Source: Coptis chinensis (Eukaryota > Streptophyta > Magnoliopsida > Ranunculales > Ranunculaceae). Taken from it: a stretch of DNA of 64,000 nucleotides. The stretch covers positions 71,209,501 to 71,273,500 of the forward strand of contig CM027384.1 of the NCBI GenBank assembly GCA_015680905.1. Reading direction: 5' to 3'. Below are positions 11,161 through 22,180 of this stretch, in pieces (positions within the stretch are counted from its first letter, which is position 1; each line of letters starts with the position of its first letter). A program made the position numbers and the translations under genes. Under the pieces are notes generated by a model, which worked only from the letters and a program-made list of their open reading frames with translations, ran no database searches and was not told the DNA's origin.

Positions 11161-12580
11161 TAATAAGAGCCAAAACTATAATTTCAACCCCTTAATAGTA
11201 TTATATTTAGGCCAATTATGTTTATAATACATAAGAGTTAGTAATGTTTACGTGTTTTTGTATATTTTAGGTCTTGGAATCAATTATGTGAAGAAATACA
11301 TCACTTTTGCAAGAGAAATGAGTCAAATTACTTGCTAGAGAAATTATATGATTAAAGCCCAAATTTCAAGGAGAAAAATCCTTTTTAAAGTCTAGTCAAA
11401 GCTGAAAAGTCAAAGTTAATGCGGGTAGAAAAAGAGCTGAAAAGTCGATAGAACTTCTGTAAGCCGTAACTTTGGACTCAGACCTCAGAATTAGGTTTAT
11501 TGTATGTCAAAACGATCGTCTTAGAAAGAGCTTTCTAATGGTATAAGCCTTGAGCCAATCAGAGTAGTAAAAGTGGATGAGAAGTGTATTGCAATAAATT
11601 CCTACAGCGAAACCCTTTTTGGACACAAGTAATTAGGTTTTGGACTTGATTCAATGTCCCAAAACACAGCTCCAAAGCCCATGCACAAAATTGTAAACAT
11701 AACCCTCTCCTTTATAAAGGGGTTAAGCTAAACAAAACTTGGCTACTCCCCTCTTTAGTTTAGTTGTAAATTAGGGTTCTCTCTCTCTCCTTTCCATTAG
11801 TTAGAATAATTTAGCTCTCTCTCCCCCCTTGCTTTAGTTTAGTATAGTTTAAGTAATTAGGGTTTATAATTGTAGCCTCCATAAAATATCTTCAAGTTAT
11901 TATTATTATTCAATTCAATTACTTCTTTTTCTTTTATGTCTTCTTCTCATTCTTTTATTCATAATAGTCCCATGAATCAAAGCTAAACCTCCATTAGAGG
12001 GGATTGATTGAAGCTTTGATGAGGACTTGATTTGTTAGTATAGAATTGTTGGTTAGAATTTCAAGTTTAGGTTTTTCTTGACTTAGAAATAATAAGAGTT
12101 TAATCTAAACTAGAGAATATTGAGTTTTGCCATGAAAATGGAAAAGAAACTTTCTCTCATGCTAATTAGTTATGACTAGAGATACCATAATTTATTAGGG
12201 ATCATTAAAGGTCTAATCTTTATGTTTGAACCTTGTGTTTGAATGTAAAGATTAGGGTTTCGCAACAAACTTTATGCTAGCATGTTAAGTATTAATTAAA
12301 GTGGATTTCAATCTCTCTCTATTGTTCTCCATATTTTATTCAAGTAATATTCAATTGCTTAATTAAATTAGTATAAGTTAAATTCATATATTTAGTTTCG
12401 TAGTATAAATTCACATCCATAAATATTGCTCTCACCACTATTTTCTTGTGTTTGATTAGTTAAATTCGTTTAAGTCTAAAGAGTTAAGATTGAACGATTC
12501 CGTACTCTATATATTGCATGAATATAGATGTGAGAGTAGGAAATAAATAATTTATAACGTAAGAATAGGTTAGAGAAATC
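11161..12580 (+). repeat. A2 3' LTR
   Basis: It aligns with the A2 5' LTR from TAATAAGAGCC to the GAGAAATC block. It follows directly on a TTTGGGGG polypurine tract, as expected of a 3' LTR. At its right end it meets, in inverted orientation, another LTR of the same family. Confidence 0.75.
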
Positions 12581-14038
12581 CATAAAAACAACAACTAGAT
12601 CTCTCTAATTTATTCTTACGTTATTAATTATTTATTTCCTACTCTCACATCTATATTTATGCAATATATAGAGTACGGAATCGTTCTACTCTTAACTATC
12701 TAGAGTTAATGAATTCAACTAATCAAACACAAGTAAACAATGGTGAGAGCAATATTTATGGATGTGAATTTATACTACGAAAATAAATATATGAATTTAA
12801 CTTATAATAATTTTATTAAAGCAATTGAATATGACTTGAATAAATATGAAGAAGAATAAAGAGAGATTGAAATCAACTTTTTAATTTTTTAACATGCTTG
12901 CATAGATTTGTATAGAAAACCTTAGTCTAGATATTCTCACACAAAGTTAACATATAAAGACTAGACCTTTAATGATCCCTAATTACTTTATACTATCTCT
13001 AGTCATAAACTAATTAGCATGAGAGAAAGTTTGTTCCCATTCTCATGACAAACTCACTATTCTATAGTTTAGGTTAAACTCTTCTTATCTCTAAGTCAAG
13101 AAAAACCTAAACTTGAAACCCTAAACAACAAATCTATACTAACAAATCAAGTCCTCTCAAAGCTTCATTCAAACTCCCTCTAATGGGAGTTTAGCTTTGA
13201 TTCATGGGACTATCATGAACAAAAGAATGAGAATAAGACATAATAGAAAGAGAAGCAATTGAATAGAATAATAATAATAACTTGAAGGCATTTTAATGGA
13301 GTTTTTATGGAGGCTACAATTATAAACCCTAATTACTTAAACTATACTAAACTAAAGAAAGGGGAGAGAGAGAGAGCTAAATTATTTTAACTAATAGAAG
13401 GAGGAGAGAGAGAGAGAACCCTAATTTACAACTAAAGTAAATAGGGGAGTAGCCAAGTTTTGTTTAGCATTAACTCTCTTTATATAGGAGAGAGTTAGGT
13501 TTACAATTTAGTGCATGGGCTTTGGAGCTGTGTTTTGGGCCACTAAATCAAGCCCAAAACCTAATTACTTTAGTCCAAAAAGGGTTTCTCTTCAGGATTT
13601 TACTGCAACACCATTTTCATCCACTTTTACTGCTCTGATTGGATCACGGCTGAATCCATTAGAAAGCTCTTTTTGAGCCGGTCGTTTTGACATATAATAG
13701 GCTAAATTCCAAGGTCTTAGTCCAACGATACGGTCTGTGAAACTTCTGTTGACTTTTATGCTATTTTTCTACCCGCGTTGACTTTGACTTTTCATCTTTG
13801 ACTACGCTTTAAAAAGGTTTTTTTCCCCTTGAAACTTGGGCTTTAATCATATAATTTCTCTAGCAAGCAATTTGACTCTTTTCTCTTGCGAAAGTGACGT
13901 ATTTCTTCACATAATTGATTCAAAAACCTGAAATACACAAAAATACAAGAACATTACTAACTCTTATTTATTATAAACATAATTGGCCTAAATATAATAT
14001 TATTAAGGGGTTGAAACTACAGTTTTAGACTCTTATTA
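12581..14038 (-). repeat. Minus-strand LTR of the A family, tail to tail with A2
   Basis: On the minus strand it starts CTAATAAGAG at 14038 and runs the full LTR to about 12581, with a TATATAAAG box near 13470. It is the mirror of 11161-12580, so together they form an inverted repeat of about 2.9 kb with almost no spacer. It could be the 5' LTR of A1 (46-2689), separated from it by A2, or an independent solo LTR. No target duplication is visible at 14039. Confidence 0.7.
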
Positions 14039-14777
<739 letters not shown>

Positions 14778-14829
14778 TCACATAAATATTAGAACAATGA
14801 TCAATTATTAATTCATGAATCTTGTTCTA

Positions 14830-15090
<261 letters not shown>

Positions 15091-15311
15091 CTACACGTAC
15101 TTGCCAACTTTGTCGCTTCATTAGAGCTTAACCTCGCCGTGGAGGCATTGAAGCAATAAGTATAGCTCTGGATGATTGATTCCTTGGCTTCTGTAGCACT
15201 TCTGAATACACAATGACCTTCATTATGAATTCTAACCTACACAATTGATTAAACATGATGCTATATTGGCATAGATTAATTTGATTACCTTCTAGTGACA
15301 TTTGTTAGAAC

Positions 15312-15642
15312 TGTGATACTCCTGGGCGTGGCCCCGAGGAGGGGGTATGATGGAAAGGCGCCTAGCCCAGGTTTGGGTAACGGTTGCGCCATGGTGTGAT
15401 CCTATTTCGCTTAAGTGGTTGTTCAAAGATCCTGGCTATGAGTAATTGATCCTCCAAATCCTAATGTCAAGGCATTTTCAAGCACAATTGGCTGTGGGTT
15501 GGTGAGAACTCTACAGTTAAGCGTGCTCGGGCGGGAGTAGTTTCCTGGGAAGTCTCGTCTAGACAAAACCCCATACTGTCGAAAGTCCGCAGTGGCTAAG
15601 TGGGGACAATATCGATGTGGTAGGATGGGGCGGGTCGTTACA
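15312..15642 (+). repeat. Cassandra 5' LTR
   Basis: A 331-base LTR. The 5S-derived segment is at about 15505-15565, ending CTGGGAAGTCTCGT, which matches the 3' half of plant 5S rRNA. Confidence 0.88.
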
Positions 15643-15688
15643 AAATAGTATCAGAGCCGAGGACTGCTCGATCTTAAGGTGGTGGGAT

Positions 15689-15985
15689 TGTAATACCCCT
15701 GGGCGTAGCCCATGGACGGATATGATGGAAAGTGCCTAGCTCGGGTTTGGGTGACGGTTACGCCATGATGTGATAGATCCCACTTCGCTTAAGAAGTTGT
15801 CCAAAGATCCTATCTATGAGTAATTGATCCTCCAAATCCTAACGTCGAAGCCTTTTCCGGAACGTTTGGTTATGGATTCCGTAGGAACTCCGCAGTTAAG
15901 TTTGCTCGGGGGAGTAGTCTAAGGATGGGCCACAATGGCTAAGTGGGGATAATATCGACGTGGTAGGATAAAGCGGGTCGTTACA
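15689..15985 (+). repeat. Cassandra 3' LTR
   Basis: A 297-base LTR homologous to 15312-15642. It has its own 5S-like core around 15885-15935 (GGAACTCCGCAGTTAAG, then AAGGATGGGCCA). Confidence 0.88.
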
Positions 15986-16382
15986 AGAACATTTACGTAC
16001 GAGTCAACCATTGTTTCATGACAATCCAGAGATCGACTTTTACTAACAGCGGAATCATCACCCGCCTGTTCATTACATATTCAAATTATATACGACTAAC
16101 TTTAAAGAGGGAAGAAGAAGATGTATTTAACAGAAGTATCAGTACGTACAACACCTTTTCATCTTGTCCATCAACATTTACAAATGTGCTTAACGTGATA
16201 AGAAGAAGAAGAGCAAACAATTTACAGGTAGGTATGAACTCGTTAAGCGACATGTTTATAGAATCAAATTACTTTGCTCTAGGCCGGAATGTATGTAAAA
16301 TATATGTATATATAGTTCTTGTAGGTTTCTAAAATTTGTTGGTGCTTAACTTAGCTTCATATATGTATGTAATTGCTGGCCG

Positions 16383-16500
16383 TATATCTTCTTCCCATCA
16401 CATTATCACATTATCACATATATCTTCTTCCCATCACATTATCACATATATGTAAAATATAGGTAAAAGGAAGAAGATATATGTGATAATGTGATGGGAA
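16383..16500. repeat. Imperfect inverted repeat / hairpin with internal direct repeat
   Basis: The block TATCTTCTTCCCATCACATT with ATCACATATA occurs twice in direct order (about 16385-16452). It then appears once as reverse complement (about 16469-16500), with a spacer of about 17 bases. It could fold into a stem of about 30 bp. It may be the remains of a small foldback element. Confidence 0.6.
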
Positions 16501-17698
16501 ATTAGTCAATTAAAGCAAACAGCAAGGGGATACTGTTGTTCATTTGTTAGGAGTTTTGTGGTCATGGAGTACTTTATATGGACAAGACAGATGTGGATTC
16601 TATTTTTGCAAGCACTGACCTTGGACACACGGTCAAGTCCGATTTACTTCAAGTTTTGGTTGTTGGTCATGAAACTATCATCCAAGTATCAAAAACTCAA
16701 AATAGAAGAACAGGGTTATCGGCAAATGGGCTGGGCTTTCGAGCTTGATCAGGCCGACAGGGGGTTTGCAGCTATCAAAACTCTCATTTTCCGGTGGTAG
16801 ATTGAGTTGTGTCTTCTGCATTTTTTTTTCCTTTTGATAGAACTGTTATGGCGAACAGTGATTCACAAAGGCTTCCAAGAAAAGGAATAGTTGAAGACTT
16901 GGAACGTGACATACTGACATAGATGGCCCAGAAGAGGGTGAGATTGCACCAATGAAGGTTACCTACATACCGAGCAATTAATGACTATGGCATCAAAGAT
17001 CCTTATGTATGTCCTTGGTTGATTCAGACATTCAGTGACTTGGCCAGTATAGTATGATCAGAATGAAATCAGTAAATTACTTAATTTGTCTATGGCAACT
17101 GGGAGGGAAATTAAATTAGAAGGGAGCGAGTCGATAGTCCTTGCTTCGGACGCTGAGGAGTCTCGCTCTTTTAAGCTTGTCTGCTCACTTTCAAATTCCA
17201 CCTATCATCTAGAGTTCTAGACTTTTCTGAGGTATCTCCTTTTTTGGCCTTCGCTCATATATTGCAACTCAACTCACATGGTTGTGTACTGTACTTAAGT
17301 TATACGGTGTGAATGTGTGACAACTGACAACACTATTTTCATTTTCAGGTGGACTACCATAATAAATTTGATACTCAGGTCTCAAGAGTTTGGTATATTT
17401 GCTCCACTAAAAGCTTGAAGATATTTTTCAAAGGCCCATCTTCTCCGGTGTTTAAGTTCATTATTTTGCACAAATACCTTTACTGAGCTTATCTTGGCAG
17501 ATAATTTTCTAGTAAAGGCCTATAACAAGTCCCATTCCCAGTACAGCTTGCTGTTTAATGGATTTGCAAGTTTGTTATGGAAGTTGTTGTTATAACATAC
17601 AAGACAAAAAATATAGTTAAAGCTAACTTGGTTAATGTTGTGGGTACTGAAATCGGCACTGGTCCTTGGCTTTCTGAGTTTTCTCCAGGGACCAAAAA
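16501..17698. other. Unassigned region with possible decayed coding pieces
   Basis: At 16562-16738 one plus-strand frame reads GVLYMDKTDVDSIFAS and then continues without a stop for about 60 codons. At 16850-16920 another reads MANSDSQRLPRKGIVEDLE. Both look protein-like, but I cannot name a family and no exon structure is clear. The rest shows nothing recognisable. Confidence 0.25.
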
Positions 17699-18600
17699 TG
17701 TCATGAGCCACGCATATATGCCCCATGTAAAGGCTCGATTTGGTGTGAATCTTTAGAGGCATTGATTGGTGAGGGGAGTGTGAGTTGTATATGATTTTGA
17801 CTGAGTTCAGTTAGATGTGAACTACCTACGTATCAAGTTCTTTAGTCAAACTTGAATCAAGTCAGACATAGTTCCTCTTCTCTTTATATAGGCAAGATGC
17901 CTGCGCTTCCTCCTCTCACGCGTCAGGTCAAGTTTAGAACTTGATGTCATTTAATGAGCCATGATGGCAAGTTGATGTGAAGTAGTGGCATGCGCATCTG
18001 AAGCTCCGGTCTTGGTGATGCCAGTTGGGGCATACGTTACTATTTGTTGAAGTATGAGCTAGTGTGGACCTTCTGGAAGTCGTTGCCTAAATCGAACTGG
18101 TGAGGCGATCTCTACGGAGAGATCGTGCCATTAGTTCGAGTTGCTGTCAGGCAATCTGGGATCACGGGTCGAGTCCATGCGACCTGGAGATGTAAGCGAA
18201 TGAGATCGGCTGATAGCTCTGCATGTGCTGGACACGTGTCTGATATCCATTGGGATGTGGATATTACTCCCTCACACAGCCCCATCTCAATAGGTCGCTG
18301 TAACCAAAATAGCAATCTGCTGAGAGAGAACGGTGGCCCGTGTATGGCACATGCGCGGGTGTGGGCAATTTTGAATGTGAATAGCAACCGCTTCGGTTTA
18401 GGGTGGGTAAAAATATAACGTACTTGAAAAGACAACGCATAAGAAGATGTGTCGGTCTAGGTTTTGGTGTAATTATGGCTTGCATTGGGAACTGAACGAG
18501 CGGCTTGTATAAGATGTTTTTGGGAACTGAAGAGTTTATGTTTGCCACATTTTCTTCACATTTTTAGAGCGGTTAAGCATCCAGGTTAGTTCTCTCGCCA
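17699..18600 (-). repeat. Probable 3' LTR region of E1
   Basis: It lies where the 3' LTR should be, beyond the antisense gene. On the minus strand it has a TATATAAAG box at 17891-17883 and a TACGTAGG motif about 50 bases on. A similar TACGTATC motif in the block starting at 27677 supports an LTR identity. No second copy is present to fix the borders, so both ends and the orientation are uncertain. Confidence 0.35.
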
Positions 18601-20287
18601 TTTTTGCTTCTCTCGCTTTCATATATAGCATTTTTGTGCTAGGTTTGTAATCTTTCTAGTGTAAAGGATGTTTGACTCCGATGATACAGGTTCTGATGAG
18701 ATTATGGAGAGATCGCTAGGATCTGAAGATATGATGGAGGAAGAGGTTTCTGGATCGATCTGTTGTTGCTATTTTAGAGGACAGTTCTTCTTCCAGTAGT
18801 TTACCACCTAGGGTTGTAAATAGAAGTGCGGTCACGAGCTTTGAAGATATTAGGTCAAGATTTGGCATTAACACCCCCAACCTGGAGATACGCGACCTGA
18901 ATAATGTAGATAATGTGTTTAGCAGTAGTTTTTTACTGATAAATAGGGGGGTCGTTGTATGTTTGGGACAATTGAGGGCGGGGTTACACTTGCTGTTCTC
19001 AAAATTAACTTGTGACGTGTTGAACTTCAGTGGGAAAGCTCCTTGTTAGTTCGATGGAAACAGTTGGAGGATGTTTAGGGTTTTTGATCTGTTGAACAAG
19101 TCAGGGGAATATGATATCAGACTCAATGATGTGCTTGAGCAGTTTGCTGTGAAGCGATCTAGGTCAAAAAATTTTAGTTTACAAACTATGTCAAGTAAGT
19201 TGTCTGTTCTGGATGGAGTTAGTAACCAGTCTTGGGAGCAAAGACCGTTGTTGTTGAGAGGGAATTACTGTGTGGCTGGAAGTAGTTTGAGATGTAAGAG
19301 TTGTAATTTTGATGGTATGTGTGTACTAGTGTTTGTACTTGTGTTGATTGCTTATCTCGTTTTCCTGCTGGTTATGATATTTGGTTTGTATTGTTTTTAT
19401 AGACGTTATTTCGAACCAAGGGTTCTGTGGTGAAATCGAGAGATTTGCACAGCTTAATTAGTCGATCTGAGAAGAGGGAGATATTGGGGGTGGGTTGTTG
19501 CGAACTACTTCATTGAACGAGGTGGTGAAGGTATCAGGTCAAAGCGGAGGCAACAGAAGAGAAGGGCACGAGCTGCTATTATTGTGAGTTATGAAGCTGA
19601 GGTTGAAATGGAAAGAGAAGAGAGTGACTTGGTTACCCAGGAAGAACGTTGTAAAGCATACTGGAGCTGGCGTGGTTAGACGATCTGCCCCGCGTACTGG
19701 AGGGAGCTACGAGGTCGCTCCCAAAGAGCTGGGGAGGCAACAGAGGGAGAGCTCTCCACTTATGATGGACGATATTGTCGTCACAGTGCGTGAATCCCAG
19801 CTAAAGAGGAAGGCTGGCCCTTCTGAAGCTAGGCCTGGGAAAAGTGCCAGGGTGGAGGGTGGCCGACTTACCGCGGGGGCTGAGCGAACTAGGGGACGTC
19901 CTAGATCTGCTTATAGGTCCAGGGCTGCACCTGATCTAGGCAGCCTGGACTTAGAGGCTTTTAAGGCCAATCAGAGCTAACCCGCTGTCCCTAGGGCACA
20001 CACCCCAGCTGTGAAGGTGAGAGTCCCCAGTAAGGTTAGTGGGAAAGCTGTAATGAGTCAGGACGATTTGGACCACAATCTGGTGTACATTGATGACCAG
20101 GGTAAAAAGCGAACTATTCAGCGTTCTGACTGCAGTTATAAGTTAGCTCATGTGGTAGGTTGTCTTCTTAAGATTATCGCGCTAGATGGTGATCGTACTG
20201 ACCTTGATGGCAAAAGTTTGAAAGAAAATATGAGGTTGATGGATTTGTCCCAATGCTTGGTAAGTGTTAATGTTGTTATATATATAT

Positions 20288-20656
20288 CGGGCTGGCTACG
20301 TCGACACACAGAAATGACATACGCAATCCTACCTACCTACATAATGAACTAAAAGCTGATTTTATGCGGATGTGATCTCCATAACATGAAGATCATCTCC
20401 TTTGAACATGTCTAACCCTACAAAAAATTGAGTTCAAATTAGAAATTTATCTGATGGTCCAGAATTTGAACACTCTTTTGACATTCTTTTGACAAGACTA
20501 TACACATCCGATTGAGCTAATTTTTTGTGGAAATACTATCCATGGTAGGGAGATAATATCTACAAAAAATCAGCCCTTAGAGCAATGTGTAAGTTTGCTT
20601 TTGGATTGCGTATGTCAATTCCGTATGTCATTTCTGTATGTCGACGTAGCCAACCA

Positions 20657-20657
<1 letters not shown>
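20288..20657. mobile_element. MITE, about 370 bp, inside an intron of the E1 antisense gene
   Basis: The terminal inverted repeats are about 40 bases long. The left end reads GGCTGGCTACGTCGACACAC and continues with AGAAATGACATACG; the right end is its reverse complement with few changes (GGTTGGCTACGTCGACATAC). There is no coding capacity. It is bordered on both sides by TA runs, so the target duplication cannot be read: TA (mariner-like) and a 9-bp AT duplication (Mutator-like) both fit. The superfamily is therefore undecided. Confidence 0.75.

Positions 20658-20716
<59 letters not shown>
20658..20716. repeat. (TA)n microsatellite
   Basis: An essentially pure TA dinucleotide run of about 29 units directly beside the MITE. 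A short TA run also lies on its other side (20278-20287), so the MITE probably inserted into a pre-existing TA tract. Confidence 0.95.
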
Positions 20717-20718
<2 letters not shown>

Positions 20719-21265
20719 ATGGTCATTATATTGATGGTCATCGTCTTCTCATTTTGTGTAGTTGTTCAGTGGGTATCGCAAGCTTAAAGAGATTGCCCAA
20801 ATTGCTAAGTCAGAGAAAGCTGTGGTTGACAAGCTGAGAGAAGCAAGAGTTCGATGCATTGAAGGCGAAGTACCAGGACGTCTGCTTGGAGAAGGTCGTT
20901 TTGGGTAATGAGCTTGCCTAGTTGAAGATCGAGCTCAAGACTATTACAGGCTATGCCAAGCATTGTAAGGAAGTCGCCCAAAAGCTAATGATGCTTACAA
21001 CGTCATGGATGCTGACTATGCCAAGCTAGAGCAGTCGTACTTCGCTCTCAAATATGAACATGATCGTGGGCCTTTAGGTGCACCAGTGCTAGACGTACCT
21101 GAAGATGCAGGCGATGTTCCTTCCTTGGGTGTTTCTTCTCTTGATCTTGTAGAAAATTGTCTTTATCAGACCGTTGATGGTACTTCTTCTGAAGCGGTTG
21201 TTGGAGCCAACATGGAGGGCGTACTGGAGCCCCTGGCCACTGAAAATTTGGCAAATGTTTCTTAA

Positions 21266-22180
21266 TATTCTAAGCTTTCAATGAGTGTTCCTCTTGTTTG
21301 TTGTTTGTCAATTTGTGAAAGGTTGTTATGATACAATAGAGCTAGTTTCCTGGGCTTGCCCAGGCAGTTCGCCTTATTATTATTGCATGGCCTAAGCTAG
21401 ATACATTAATAGCTGATAACCTGGGGGCGACCTAGGCACTTCGCTTTAATTTTGGTATTTGAATGAACTGGTTTCTCGGAATGTTCTGGGCAGTTCGATA
21501 TGATTTTGCTACCGTTCTAATCGAGTTGGTTTTCGGGATGTTCTGGCAACTTAGTTAGTATATGAAATGGTTTCCTGAGTCTGTTCAGACAGTTCGTAAT
21601 TTACATTTATAAAATGCATGCGTACTTGCTTTCTTCCTTTTCCTTCGGTCTTGAATGCAATTGCTTGCTGTTTTGATCCGCATTTGCTTTGAAGTTAGAA
21701 GTGTATGTTTTGCGAATCAGTAAGATTGTGGCTCTAGAGAGTTTTGGGCTCGAGTGATCAAGTTGTTGTGTAGTTCTTAGAGTTGGAGTGAGTGTTTTAC
21801 TCCAGTGAACATTTTAGTCTGTGTATGTGTGTTGTTTTTAGTGAACGTTCTACACGGAGGTGGCCCTAGAAGTGTAGGTTTCCAACTAGTGAGAAGTGTA
21901 TGAGCTATGTAACCTGTGAGCTCGAATGAGCATTTTAGCTTGAGTAAGCATGTTGGTTGCTTTAGAGAGCATTCTACACTAAGTTAACCCTAGAATTGTA
22001 GGCCTTCAACTAGTGAGAAGTGTTGGAGCTAAGAAGTCCTTTGAGCTCAAGTGAGCGTTTTAGCTTGAGTAAGCGCGTTGTCATAGAGAACGTTTGAGCT
22101 TTGGAGAGCGATTTAGTTCAAGTAAATATTTTGCTCTTAGAGAGCGAGCTGTGTGTCTGCTTGTTAACATTGAGAGACTG
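21266..22180. repeat. E1 spacer with degenerate tandem repeats
   Basis: Two diverged repeat families are present. At about 21345-21600 there are four or so copies of a unit containing GGTTTCCTGGG and CAGTTCG-like ends. At about 21690-22160 there are three or four copies of a unit containing GAGCGTTTTAGCTTGAGTAAGC, ACTAGTGAGAAGTGT and CCTAGAA.TGTAGG. No coding frame was found. Variable tandem repeats between pol and the 3' LTR are a known feature of Tat/Ogre-type elements. Confidence 0.6.

Larger units (their letters stand above)
2690..12580 (+). mobile_element. A2: gag-pro-only Ty3/gypsy element (Athila lineage), plus strand
   Basis: The element has two LTRs of about 1.4 kb in the same orientation, a primer-binding site just after the 5' LTR, Gag, an aspartic protease, an extra frame, and a long 3' non-coding region. 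No reverse transcriptase, RNase H or integrase can be found in the 3.4 kb downstream of the protease, so the element must have relied on an autonomous relative. This layout resembles plant TR-GAG-like non-autonomous elements. It is old and broken: about 15 mismatches in the first ~112 aligned LTR bases by eye, and roughly four or five breaks in the coding part. No target duplication is evident, because its right end is fused to another LTR. Confidence 0.75.
15312..15985 (+). mobile_element. Cassandra TRIM retrotransposon, looks whole
   Basis: The two LTRs (15312-15642 and 15689-15985) both run from TGT to TTACA. They are separated by 46 bases that begin with a TAGTATCAGAGCC primer-binding site, close to the initiator-Met site TGGTATCAGAGC. 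Each LTR contains a 5S-rRNA-like core (GTTAAGCGTGCTCGGGCG in the first), the hallmark of Cassandra, where it acts as an RNA polymerase III promoter. A perfect 5-bp target duplication, AGAAC, flanks it (15307-15311 and 15986-15990). No protein is encoded, as is normal for this family. The LTRs differ moderately, so it is not recent. It interrupts the subtilase pseudogene. Confidence 0.92.
18661..21265 (+). pseudogene. Antisense extra gene (aORF) of E1, intron-containing
   Basis: A gene on the strand opposite to E1's gag-pol lies between integrase and the 3' LTR, the place where Tat-lineage elements are known to carry antisense extra frames. It starts near 18668 with an acidic stretch (MFDSDDTGSDEIMERSLG). 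It continues with a segment resembling plant transposon-associated proteins (a GLHLLFSKL-like stretch, then a WRMFRVFDLLNK stretch near 19070). A basic linker follows (KRKAGPSEARPGKSARVEGG), and it ends in a coiled-coil-like C-terminal part (about 20800-21265). Apparent GT-AG introns lie at about 19314-19402 and 20259-20763. The frame is broken in several places. Its role in the element is unknown. Confidence 0.55.

Noticed and set aside
15505-15565. 5S rRNA gene
   Set aside because: Only the 3' half of 5S is similar. It occurs twice within paired LTRs with a target duplication, which identifies Cassandra and not a 5S locus.
18112-18548. Three overlapping frames of about 95-107 codons
   Set aside because: They lie on both strands in LTR-like DNA, with no motif or similarity to one another, and are best explained by low stop density.
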